Shown here: piece after piece, positions 1 through 7,937 of the stretch
Numbering within the stretch: the first letter of the stretch is position 1
Layout: each line of letters begins with the position of its first letter
NCBI GenBank assembly: GCA_011372105.1
Contig: DRTT01000121.1
Coordinates: forward strand, 1-19,366
DNA: 19,366 nucleotides
Source: Candidatus Aerophobota bacterium
GTDB taxonomy: Bacteria > Aerophobota > Aerophobia > Aerophobales > B3-G15
Reading direction: 5' to 3'
The notes under the pieces: generated by a model
What the model was told of the DNA's origin: nothing
The model's input: only the letters and a program-made list of their open reading frames with translations
Database searches by the model: none
Translations under genes and position numbers: made by a program

Positions 1-938
1 ATATGGGTACAGCAATAGCCGGAGGAGAATTTGCTGAAGAACAACATACAATACTTGTAAAAAAAGGACCAAAAAAAGTAAGTCCTCTTTTAAGCATTAT
101 TTTTTATAATGACTCCTGTGTTGCACAGATATGTATTGAGTTTGGCCTCAAAGGAGCAAGCATCACCTTATCAGGTGCCTGTGCTGCATCTTCAACAGCT
201 ATTGCCTGTGCCTTTGAAAAAATAAGGGAAGGAGAAGCTGATGTTATTTTGGCGGGAGGAGTGGAAACCCCAATAATAATAACTTTTATCGCCACAATGG
301 GAAAGCTTGGTGCCATGTCAAAAAGAAATACTGAACCTGAAAAAGCCTGTAGACCTTTTGATAAAAAAAGAGACGGGTTTGTAGTGGGAGAGGGAAGCTG
401 CGTGCTTGTTCTGGAAGAACTAACTCATGCCTTAAAAAGAGGAGCCCACATTTACGCAGAGATTTGTGGAACAGGAAGAACAACCGATGCTTACCATATA
501 ATTTCCCCTGAGCCAACAACAGATCAGGCCTCAAGAGCTATGAGGCTTGCACTTGCAGACGCGGGTATCTTACCTCAGGATGTGGATTATATTAATGCTC
601 ATGGTTCCTCCACTCAGACAAACGACATAGCAGAAACAAAAGCAATAAAAAACGTCCTGGGGGAACATGCCTATAATGTGAGTATTTCTTCCACAAAATC
701 TATTTATGGGCACCCTATGGGAGCAGCAGGAGCGATGGATCTTGCTGTAACCTGCCTTGCTCTTGAAAATAACCTTGTTCCTCCTACTATAAACTACGAG
801 TTCCCTGACCCGGAATGTGATCTTGATTACACGCCTAACAAAGCTCGCATATCCAGGATAAATGTTGCCCTTTCCAACTCCTTTGGGTTTGGAGGACATA
901 ATACCTGTATTGCAATAAAAAGGTTTGATGGTGTATAA
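1..938 (+). CDS. fabF: Beta-ketoacyl-ACP synthase II (FabF-like), 5'-truncated by window edge
   Basis: This condensing enzyme elongates acyl-ACP with malonyl-ACP in type II fatty acid synthesis in the cytoplasm. The visible 311 residues are the C-terminal three quarters of a protein that is usually about 410 residues. The reading frame is open to the left edge, and the ATG at position 3 lies in the internal MGTAIAGGEF motif, so it is not the start. Numbering from that Met, the thiolase-fold triad is Cys60 in SGACAASSTA, His200 in NAHGSSTQTND and His237 in KSIYGHPMGAAGA, with the C-terminal Gly-rich FGFGGHN loop. All catalytic residues are present. The flanking residues differ a little from typical FabF (SST for TST, GGH for GGT), suggesting a divergent KAS II branch. 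The 3' end overlaps the following kinase gene by about 11 nt, so the two are probably co-transcribed. Confidence 0.9.
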   Translation, partial: MGTAIAGGEFAEEQHTILVKKGPKKVSPLLSIIFYNDSCVAQICIEFGLKGASITLSGACAASSTAIACAFEKIREGEADVILAGGVETPIIITFIATMGKLGAMSKRNTEPEKACRPFDKKRDGFVVGEGSCVLVLEELTHALKRGAHIYAEICGTGRTTDAYHIISPEPTTDQASRAMRLALADAGILPQDVDYINAHGSSTQTNDIAETKAIKNVLGEHAYNVSISSTKSIYGHPMGAAGAMDLAVTCLALENNLVPPTINYEFPDPECDLDYTPNKARISRINVALSNSFGFGGHNTCIAIKRFDGV

Positions 939-3426
939 AACTACTTATCAAACCATTTACCACCTTGGGCTTCTGGCAGTTGCGCTTTCCTCTTTTTCTG
1001 TGGCTTTAATTGTTTACATAAAAGCCTGGGAGGACAATCTCAAGTCAACTTTTCTTTTGGTAAATACTGCAACAGGTATGTGGGCATCTTGTCTTTTTAT
1101 CTTCCACAGCCTGCACGAGCCCCATATAATGCTTCTCAGATTATCTCATCTTATTGCAATTTTCATTCCTGTAACTTTTATCCACTTTGTCTTTGTGCTT
1201 CTTGATGAACTTTCGGAAAGAAAAAAACAGCTTGTATTGTTTTACCTCCTCGCCCTTCTTCTTGGACTTTTAAGTTTTACAAAATTTTCCATAACAGGTA
1301 TTACTTACAATAAAATAATGGGTTATCATCTCATTCCGGGATCTGCTTACAGGATCTTCAGCGGCATGTTTTTCTTTTTAATGACCTATGGGTACCTTCT
1401 GATGATAAAGGCGCTTAAAAAAAGCAAAGGCTTCAAAAAAAACCAGATAAGGTATTTTCTCCTTGGCTCTTTTCTGGGGTTTGGGGGAGCAATCTCAACT
1501 TTCTTTCCCATTTATAAAATAAATATTCCACCTCTTGGAATCTGGGTGGTTCCAGGGTATGGAATAATACTTGCCTACGCAATACTTAAGCGCCGTTTGA
1601 TGGATATGCGAGCTGCTGTAAGTAAAAGCCTCATCTACTCTGCGACAACTTTACTCACTTTCCTGGTCTTCCTTTTTATAGGATTTAAGATTGCATCCTA
1701 CTCAACTCCACAGATGTCTTTTAACCTGAAAATTTTTCTTTCTATCTGGGGATTTCTTTTTTTCTTTATAGTAATGCTAAGCTCCGTTCGCAGGAGGCTT
1801 GAGAAGTTAATGGAAAAGCTTATCTTTAAGAAAACAATATCTTCCTCAGAAGAACTTATAAAGGGAAGCCAAAGGCTTATGAGTATTTTAGATGAAAAAA
1901 AACTATCCAGATTTTTCCTTGACACAATTCTTAAGGCGACAGGAGCAAAATGGGGGAGCTTCTGGCTTCTAAGAAAAGATTCCACCTTTCATCTTGTGGC
2001 AGAGGTGGGCAAAAGAGAGAAGAAGATGCAACTTTCAGAAAACTTTCTTTTAAACGAGAAATTTTTTTCAGAGCTTTTTAAAAAAGAAAGAAAAATCCTT
2101 ACCAGAGAGGAACTTTTTTCTCTCTTGAGAAAAAACTACGAAAAAGATATAGAGGAGGAAAAACTGAGAATAAGTGATTTTTCTCTTGTTATTCCTCTTT
2201 TTTTTGAAAGTTCCATCAAGGGGTGGGCTTTCTTAGGAGAGAAAACAACCGAAAGTGTGTTTTCTTCCTATGAAATTCAAGCATTAACTTTGTTCAGCGA
2301 ACAGACATCCATTGCCCTTACTAACGCGCAACTTTTTCAAAAAATCCAGAAAATAAAAGAATACAACGAAAAGATAATAAACAATGTAAATACAGGACTT
2401 CTGGTCATAAATAAAGAAGGTAAGATTACAACCTTTAATAAAGAAGCAGAAAGGATAACCTCCCTTCCTTCAGAGAAGGTACTTTATGGAAGTTCTGAAA
2501 TTTTGCCTCCCCCCTTAAGTAAAATTCTATCAGGTTGCTGGCAGAAAAAGGAGGCTCGTTCTTTCCCTGAGATTGTTCTGGAAAAGAGGGAGGGGGAAAA
2601 ATTAATTCTCAATCTCAAAACCTCTTTCATCAACGAAGAAGAGGGAAAAGGTGACCTCATTGTCCTTATAACAGACATTACGGAAGTAAAAAACCTTGAG
2701 GAAAGAATAAGGCAAACAGAAAACCTTGCAAATATAGGTTCAATGGTAACTCAACTTGCCCATGAAATTAAAAATCCACTTTCTTCTATTAAAACTTTCA
2801 CCGAACTTTTACCTGAAAGATTTCAGGAGAAAGAATTCAGAGAAGAATTTTTCTCTCTTGTCTCAAAAGAAGTAGAAAGAGTTGACAATCTTATTAACAA
2901 AATGCTGAATCTGGGAAAGGTGAGTAAAAAGAGGTACCGAATCTTCCAGATAGAAGATGTGATCAAAGAGACACTTTTCTCCTTTAACCTTCATTTTTCA
3001 AAACAAGATATAAAGGTGAGATTCTTCAATTCTCGGGAATCCTTCTTAATACGGGGTGATCTCCAGAGTTTAAAAGAGGCTTTTTCCAATATAATCTTTA
3101 ATTCAATTCAGGCAATGCCTAAAGGCGGCACCATAGCCGTTAACATCCGGGAAAGAAAATCAAAACAAAAGGAACTATTGGAAATAAGCATAACTGACGA
3201 GGGAGGGGGAATACCTGAAAAATACATTAGCAGAATTTTTGAACCTTTTTTTACCACAAAACCAAAAGGAACAGGACTTGGCCTTTACATATGCTATCAG
3301 ATAATTAAAGCTCATGAAGGGAAGATAAAGGTAGAAAATACAGAAAAGGGAGCAAAATTTACCATTTTACTTCCTTTTGTAAAGAGGAAGGTTTCCACCG
3401 AAAAAAAGAGGAAAGTCTATGGTTAG
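928..3426 (+). CDS. Membrane-bound sensor histidine kinase (7TM-type N-terminus, GAF, PAS, HisKA, HATPase)
   Basis: About 832 residues. The first ~290 are very hydrophobic: seven helices resembling the 7TM histidine-kinase sensor region, then two more near residues 235-255 and 268-285. A GAF-like domain (about 326-475), a PAS domain (about 480-595), a HisKA domain with phospho-acceptor His612 in LAHEIKNPLSS, and an ATPase domain with N-box Asn721/Asn725, DEGGGIP at 757 and GTGLGL at 781 follow. All kinase motifs look intact, so it should autophosphorylate and relay to the response regulator two genes downstream. The ligand is unknown. Starts TTG 925, ATG 928 and GTG 931 lie together; ATG 928 or GTG 931 fits the AAAAAGG at 917-923 best. 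It overlaps fabF upstream and the second kinase downstream by 8 nt. Its HisKA region is clearly paralogous to that of the next gene. Kinase assignment is secure; sensor function is inference. Confidence 0.92.
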   Translation: MVYKTTYQTIYHLGLLAVALSSFSVALIVYIKAWEDNLKSTFLLVNTATGMWASCLFIFHSLHEPHIMLLRLSHLIAIFIPVTFIHFVFVLLDELSERKKQLVLFYLLALLLGLLSFTKFSITGITYNKIMGYHLIPGSAYRIFSGMFFFLMTYGYLLMIKALKKSKGFKKNQIRYFLLGSFLGFGGAISTFFPIYKINIPPLGIWVVPGYGIILAYAILKRRLMDMRAAVSKSLIYSATTLLTFLVFLFIGFKIASYSTPQMSFNLKIFLSIWGFLFFFIVMLSSVRRRLEKLMEKLIFKKTISSSEELIKGSQRLMSILDEKKLSRFFLDTILKATGAKWGSFWLLRKDSTFHLVAEVGKREKKMQLSENFLLNEKFFSELFKKERKILTREELFSLLRKNYEKDIEEEKLRISDFSLVIPLFFESSIKGWAFLGEKTTESVFSSYEIQALTLFSEQTSIALTNAQLFQKIQKIKEYNEKIINNVNTGLLVINKEGKITTFNKEAERITSLPSEKVLYGSSEILPPPLSKILSGCWQKKEARSFPEIVLEKREGEKLILNLKTSFINEEEGKGDLIVLITDITEVKNLEERIRQTENLANIGSMVTQLAHEIKNPLSSIKTFTELLPERFQEKEFREEFFSLVSKEVERVDNLINKMLNLGKVSKKRYRIFQIEDVIKETLFSFNLHFSKQDIKVRFFNSRESFLIRGDLQSLKEAFSNIIFNSIQAMPKGGTIAVNIRERKSKQKELLEISITDEGGGIPEKYISRIFEPFFTTKPKGTGLGLYICYQIIKAHEGKIKVENTEKGAKFTILLPFVKRKVSTEKKRKVYG

Positions 3427-5443
3427 TATTCTCTTCATCACCTATGAGGAGAAAAGAAAATACTTTTTAAAAAGTATTTTAGGGGAGGATAGTTACATAG
3501 TTGACTGCAATGGCAATGAGCTTGAAGAACTCTGCCCTCTATTTGAACTCATTGTTATTGATTTTTCTTCTCTTGGCTGGGAAAGCCTAAATGTCCTCTC
3601 TCAAATAAAAAAATTAAATCCCTCAGCCACTGTTTTTGGTATAGGCAGAGGGATTAAAAAAGAAATAATTAAAGCGGCAAAAGAAAAAGGACTTGAAGAC
3701 TACATTGATGTAGATGAGGGACTTGGCTTTTTCCCTGAAATTATAAAAAAGAAGGTGGAAAGAGAGATCTTAATCTCTGAAATTGAAGAAAAAAACAGAG
3801 AAAAAACACTTCATCCTACCTCAATTTCTGAGAAAAACCTTCTCTTCGAGGAGAGAAGTTTCCTGGAAGAGATGTCAAAATTCCTCGCTCATGGCTACAA
3901 CTTAAAAGAACTTCTGCAATTTTTGTTAAACTTCCTTGGCAGAATGTTTGGCATAACAAGACTTTGTGTACTGTTAAAAGAAAGAGAGGAAAATGTTTAC
4001 AAAATAAAAGCCTGCAAAGGTCTTGGAGAGGAAGTAAAAAAATACATAACTCTTTATCCAGAAAGAGGAATTGTAAAATTCCTTGCAAAAGAAGGGACAG
4101 CTATAACAAGGGAAAATTTCCCAAAAACTGATCCTAAAACAGCCTATGAGATAAAAAAAGAAATGAAACTTATACACTCAAGCACCGTAATACCCCTTTC
4201 ATCTCAGGGAAAACTTACAGGAATACTCGGACTTGGGCCTAAAATAACAGGAGAAAACCTTTCTCCCGAAGAGATAAAACAAATTTTTCTCTTTTCAGGT
4301 TATGTAGTGCTTGCCATACAGAACCTTCTCTTTTACGAAGAGGTTTGCTGGCAAAAGGAGTATATAGAAAAAGTTCTTCAAAATGCTTCAAGCGGTGTTA
4401 TAACAATAGACGCAAAACAAAAAATCACCACCTGTAACCTGCGAGCGTATAAAATACTGGAAATTAATGAGAAAAAAAAACTTTTAGGAAAGGATATAAG
4501 AGAGATTCCCTCACCACTAGGGGACCTTCTTTTTGAGACCCTCACGCGAGGAATACCTTATGAAAGAAAAGAAGTTTACCTGCCCCGGATAAAGCGATGG
4601 CTTGGAGTGTCTACAAGTCAGACAAAAGATGCACAGGGAAAAACTATAGGAAGTATAATGATATTTACAGACCTTACTCCTGTAAAAGAGCTTGAGGAAG
4701 AAAAAAGAAGGGCACAAACAAAAGATTTTCTCGCACAGATCGCAACCCGCCTCTCCCACGAGCTCAGAAATAGCCTTGTCCCAATTAAGTCCCTCGCCGA
4801 ACTTTTACCCTCAAATTACCTGGATGAAGACTTCAGAGAGAATTTTTTATCTATTGTAAATCGGGAAATAAAAAGAATAGATGAGCTTATTGAGCGTCTT
4901 CTTTTTTTTAGTCAGCCCTTAAAACTGGACAAAACTGCACAACTTCTTCCCTCTTTAATTAAAAAAGCAATAAAAAAAATAGAAAAAAAACTTCCTTCTG
5001 GCAAAAAAGTTGAGTTTAACATAACTTTTAAGGAAGAAAATTTATGGGTTTATGCTGATGAAAAAGCAATAATTGATGCGTTTGAAAATATTATAATAAA
5101 CGCAGTGGAGGCAATAGAAGAAAAACAGGTTAAAATAGAAATTTCCTGCGAAAATTGTGGAAATCTGCCTCACTTCACTTTTTCTGAAAAAAGTAAAAAA
5201 AAGATACCACCTCAAACAAAATACATAAAAATAGAGTTTAAAGACAACGGTCCGGGATTTCCTGAAGAAACAAGTAAAAAAATATTTGACCCTTTCTTTA
5301 CAACAAAAAACAAAGGCATAGGGCTTGGACTAACCATCTCTCAAAGAATTATTGAAGAACACGGAGGTAGTATAATACCTTCAAATAGAAATGAGGGCGC
5401 AACTGTTTCTGTTTATCTTCCACGCTATCACCCTCCTATCTGA
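3419..5443 (+). CDS. Soluble hybrid-like histidine kinase (degenerate receiver, GAF, PAS, HisKA, HATPase)
   Basis: 674 residues without transmembrane segments. Residues 1-115 have a receiver-like pattern but are degenerate: the acidic pair is replaced around Thr8-Glu11, a candidate acceptor Asp48 remains, the switch Thr is Gly76, and the conserved Lys position is Val98. A GAF-like domain (about 150-305), a PAS domain (about 315-425), a HisKA domain with His447 in LSHELRNSL (the usual Pro of the H-box is Ser), and an ATPase domain with Asn557/Asn561, DNGPGFP at 609 and GIGLGL at 633 follow. The catalytic core appears functional. The ATG at 3419 overlaps the upstream stop by 8 nt and is preceded by AGAGGAAAG, so translation is likely coupled. 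The H-box region matches the first kinase closely (ELLP, FREEF/FRENF, EVERVDNLI/EIKRIDELI patterns), indicating duplication followed by sensor divergence. It may integrate a cytoplasmic signal with the membrane signal of its neighbour. Confidence 0.9.
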   Translation: MVSILFITYEEKRKYFLKSILGEDSYIVDCNGNELEELCPLFELIVIDFSSLGWESLNVLSQIKKLNPSATVFGIGRGIKKEIIKAAKEKGLEDYIDVDEGLGFFPEIIKKKVEREILISEIEEKNREKTLHPTSISEKNLLFEERSFLEEMSKFLAHGYNLKELLQFLLNFLGRMFGITRLCVLLKEREENVYKIKACKGLGEEVKKYITLYPERGIVKFLAKEGTAITRENFPKTDPKTAYEIKKEMKLIHSSTVIPLSSQGKLTGILGLGPKITGENLSPEEIKQIFLFSGYVVLAIQNLLFYEEVCWQKEYIEKVLQNASSGVITIDAKQKITTCNLRAYKILEINEKKKLLGKDIREIPSPLGDLLFETLTRGIPYERKEVYLPRIKRWLGVSTSQTKDAQGKTIGSIMIFTDLTPVKELEEEKRRAQTKDFLAQIATRLSHELRNSLVPIKSLAELLPSNYLDEDFRENFLSIVNREIKRIDELIERLLFFSQPLKLDKTAQLLPSLIKKAIKKIEKKLPSGKKVEFNITFKEENLWVYADEKAIIDAFENIIINAVEAIEEKQVKIEISCENCGNLPHFTFSEKSKKKIPPQTKYIKIEFKDNGPGFPEETSKKIFDPFFTTKNKGIGLGLTISQRIIEEHGGSIIPSNRNEGATVSVYLPRYHPPI

Positions 5444-5448
5444 TGTAA

Positions 5449-5454
5449 AAGGAG
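5449..5454 (+). promoter_or_regulatory. Shine-Dalgarno site fixing a TTG start
   Basis: AAGGAG stands 7 nt before TTG 5462. No ATG or GTG lies at suitable spacing, so this site decides the TTG start of the response regulator. Confidence 0.7.
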
Positions 5455-5461
5455 CTCGGAA

Positions 5462-6469
5462 TTGAAAGAAAAAAAGACACCCAGAGTATTTGTGGTGGAT
5501 GATGAAAGAAGTGTTCAGCTTTCACTTAAAATGATTTTGAAAGGTAAATACGAGGTATTCACCTTCGACAGGCCTGAAAAGGCTCTTTTGGAACTTTCCC
5601 TTGAGCCTGATCTCATATTCACTGACATAAGAATGTTTTCCATGAATGGAATCGAGTTTCTAGAAAAAGTAAAAAGAAAAAAGCCGGACGTTGAAGTCAT
5701 TGTGATAACAGCTTATCCTGATTTTTCCTCAAGTATAAAAGCCCTCCGTCTTGGTGCCTTTGACTACATTGTCAAACCCTTCGGCAAAGAGCAGGTTCTA
5801 AATGCTGCTGAAAAAGCTTTACAAAAAAGAGACTTCTTCATAGAAAACACAAAAATGATCCAGGACTTGCAAAAAGCTGTTGAACTTAACTACGAAGCCA
5901 CGACAAAAGCACTTGTTCTTGCTGTAGATGCCAAAGACTCCTACACTGCAGAGCACTCCCGAAGAACATCAGAACTTCTTGTAAAAGTGGGAAGAAGAAT
6001 TGGCATACAGGAAGAAAAGCTCATAACATATAAGAGAACAGCAGAACTTCACGATATCGGAAAAATTGGAATTGAGGAAAGTATACTCAGGAAAAAAGAA
6101 CCTCTTTCTCCATCAGAATTTGAAAGAATGAAGCAACATCCCACCATTGGTTACCAGATACTTCGTCCCACCACTTTTCTTAAGGAAGGACTGAGTATAG
6201 TTCTGTATCATCACGAAAGGTTTGATGGAAGAGGTTACCCTGAAGGACTTAAAGCTAAAAAAATACCTCTTCCAGCAAGACTTTTCGCAATAATAGATGC
6301 CTACGATGCCATGACTACTGAAAGATGTTATAGAAAAAAGCTTTCTCCACTTGATGCTATTGACGAAATTATCAAAGCGAAAGGAAAGCAATTTGATCCG
6401 GAAATTGTAGACCTTGTTGTTCCCCATCTTTTAAAATTTGAGAAAAACGGCTCACTTTACAATTTGTAA
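5462..6469 (+). CDS. Two-component response regulator with HD-GYP phosphodiesterase output
   Basis: 335 residues. The receiver domain (1-120) has acidic pair Asp13/Asp14, phospho-acceptor Asp55, Thr83 and Lys105, all canonical. A helical linker leads to an HD-GYP domain (about 145-325) with AEHSRR, the HD pair His197-Asp198 in LHDIGKIG, KQHPTIG, and HHERFDGRGYPEG at 250-262, then DAYDAMTTER. All metal-binding motifs are present, so the output is probably hydrolysis of c-di-GMP or a related cyclic dinucleotide controlled by phosphorylation. There is no DNA-binding domain. The gene begins 18 nt after the second kinase and is the likely phosphotransfer target of one or both kinases. No GGDEF cyclase is in the window, so the synthase partner must be elsewhere. 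The stop codon lies inside a small palindrome that overlaps the purF promoter. Confidence 0.92.
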   Translation: MKEKKTPRVFVVDDERSVQLSLKMILKGKYEVFTFDRPEKALLELSLEPDLIFTDIRMFSMNGIEFLEKVKRKKPDVEVIVITAYPDFSSSIKALRLGAFDYIVKPFGKEQVLNAAEKALQKRDFFIENTKMIQDLQKAVELNYEATTKALVLAVDAKDSYTAEHSRRTSELLVKVGRRIGIQEEKLITYKRTAELHDIGKIGIEESILRKKEPLSPSEFERMKQHPTIGYQILRPTTFLKEGLSIVLYHHERFDGRGYPEGLKAKKIPLPARLFAIIDAYDAMTTERCYRKKLSPLDAIDEIIKAKGKQFDPEIVDLVVPHLLKFEKNGSLYNL

Positions 6470-6484
6470 AGCTTCCTTTTTTTT
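6455..6484 (+). terminator. Possible weak intrinsic terminator or operator palindrome after the signalling operon
   Basis: CTTTACA and TGTAAAG form a perfect 7-bp inverted repeat around a 3-nt ATT loop (6455-6471), followed after five bases by eight T residues at 6477-6484. The stem is AT-rich and the T-run is not immediately adjacent, so termination would be inefficient. The palindrome includes the stop codon of the response regulator and overlaps the -35 element of purF, so it could equally be an operator. Confidence 0.35.
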
Positions 6485-6491
6485 CTATAAT
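6464..6491 (+). promoter_or_regulatory. Probable sigma-70-type promoter of purF
   Basis: TTGTAA (6464-6469) and a perfect TATAAT (6486-6491) are separated by 16 nt. The expected transcription start near 6498 leaves only about a dozen bases of leader, and the strong Shine-Dalgarno AAGGAGGG (6497-6504) begins at or next to the transcript's 5' end, 5 nt before GTG 6510. The -10 match is excellent and the -35 is 4 of 6. Confidence 0.55.
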
Positions 6492-6509
6492 TTAAAAAGG
6501 AGGGTATAG

Positions 6510-7937
6510 GTGAGGGAAAAGTGCGGGGTATTTGGTATTCACAATCATCCTCAAGCGGCAAAGATAACCTACCTTGGCCTTTACGCTCTTCAGCACAGGG
6601 GACAGGAAAGTGCCGGTATAGTTGTCTCAGATGGCTCCAATACAATCATACACAGAGGATTGGGGCTTGTAGACTCAATTTTTACCGAAGATGTCCTCTC
6701 TTCCATGCCAGGAAAATTTGCCATAGGGCACAATCGCTACTCCACAACAGGTTCAACCTCTCCTTCCAACATTCAACCCCTTCTTATAAGTTTTTTTGGA
6801 GAAGGAATAGCAATATCTCATAATGGAAATCTCATAAATGCTGCTGAAATAAGGGAAAAACTTGAATCTTCCGGCTCTATTTTTCAATCTACCATGGATA
6901 CAGAGGTGATAATTCACCTTTTTACAAAATTAACAAAGTCTCTGGGGAGAAAACAAGCAATAGCTCAAGCTTTAAAACGTGTAAAAGGAGCATACTCTTT
7001 GCTCATGCTTTTCAACGATGTCCTTATTGGAGCAAGAGACCCTCATGGATTTAGACCTCTTGTCCTGGGCTTGCTTGACTCAAGTTATCTTTTTGCCTCA
7101 GAAACCTGTGCCTTTGACCTTGTAGGAGCAAAGTACATAAGAGAGGTAAAGCCCGGAGAAATGATAGTGATTGATAAAAAAGGGATAAATTCTTATACTA
7201 TAGAAAAACCAAAGAAAATTTCCCAATGTATATTTGAATACATCTACTTTGCTCGTCCTGATAGCATAGTATTTGGGGAAACTGTGCACAAAGTCAGAGA
7301 AAAAATGGGAAGAACTCTTGCAAGAGAACACCCTGCAAAAGCAGACCTTGTCATACCTGTCCCTGACTCAGGAATATCAGCTGCACTTGGATACGCAAGA
7401 GAAAGCGGTATACCCTATGGAATAGGCTTCACAAGAAACCACTATGTGGGAAGAACCTTTATTCAGCCTCTACAATTTATAAGAGACATGGAGGTTAGAA
7501 TAAAGCTTAATCCCATAAAGGGGGTTTTAGATGGGAAAAGGGTAGTTCTCGTGGACGACTCTATTGTGAGAGGCACAACAAGCAGGAAAATAATAAGCCT
7601 TTTAAGAAAGGCAGGAGCAAAAGAGATACACTTTAGAATAAGCTCCCCTCCAATTAAATTTCCCTGCTTTTTCGGAATTGATACTCCTGTTAAAAAAGAG
7701 CTTATAGCCTCAACTCACACTGTGGAACAGATAAGAGAAAAGGTGGGAGCTAACTCTCTTGGATATCTTTCTCTTGAAGGACTTTTAAGCTGTGTTAAAA
7801 ACCCCGAAAACTTTTGTACTGCCTGCTTTACAGGCAAATACCCTTTAAAAGTTAAGCCACAGACAAAATACATCTTTGAGAAAAAAGGAAGATCAGTAGC
7901 TGTGCTTTCACCAAAGAAAGGAACTGGCACCAGTTAA
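6510..7937 (+). CDS. purF: Amidophosphoribosyltransferase (glutamine PRPP amidotransferase), Fe-S type
   Basis: PurF catalyses the first committed step of de novo purine synthesis: PRPP plus glutamine to 5-phosphoribosylamine. 475 residues, full length. The N-terminal Ntn glutaminase begins MREKCGVFGI; Cys5 would become the nucleophile after removal of a 4-residue propeptide, as in the Bacillus-type enzyme. ALQHRGQESAG and the NRYSTTG motif follow. The C-terminal phosphoribosyltransferase domain has the PRPP loop VVLVDDSIVRGTT at 345-357. Four cysteines at 240, 386, 436 and 439 match the ligands of the structural [4Fe-4S] cluster of the Bacillus subtilis class, an oxygen-sensitive feature consistent with anaerobic life. 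The start is GTG 6510 with AAGGAGGG upstream. It stands alone, without other pur genes in view, and its 3' end overlaps the convergent M50 protease gene by 30 nt. Confidence 0.97.
   Translation: MREKCGVFGIHNHPQAAKITYLGLYALQHRGQESAGIVVSDGSNTIIHRGLGLVDSIFTEDVLSSMPGKFAIGHNRYSTTGSTSPSNIQPLLISFFGEGIAISHNGNLINAAEIREKLESSGSIFQSTMDTEVIIHLFTKLTKSLGRKQAIAQALKRVKGAYSLLMLFNDVLIGARDPHGFRPLVLGLLDSSYLFASETCAFDLVGAKYIREVKPGEMIVIDKKGINSYTIEKPKKISQCIFEYIYFARPDSIVFGETVHKVREKMGRTLAREHPAKADLVIPVPDSGISAALGYARESGIPYGIGFTRNHYVGRTFIQPLQFIRDMEVRIKLNPIKGVLDGKRVVLVDDSIVRGTTSRKIISLLRKAGAKEIHFRISSPPIKFPCFFGIDTPVKKELIASTHTVEQIREKVGANSLGYLSLEGLLSCVKNPENFCTACFTGKYPLKVKPQTKYIFEKKGRSVAVLSPKKGTGTS

Noticed and set aside
3..5. 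ATG at the left edge as the start of the ketoacyl synthase
   Set aside because: It falls in the internal MGTAIAGGEF motif, about 100 residues into the family, so the gene is truncated by the window.
6456..6491. TTTACA as the purF -35 element
   Set aside because: It is 24 nt from TATAAT, too far; TTGTAA at 6464 has a workable 16-nt spacing.
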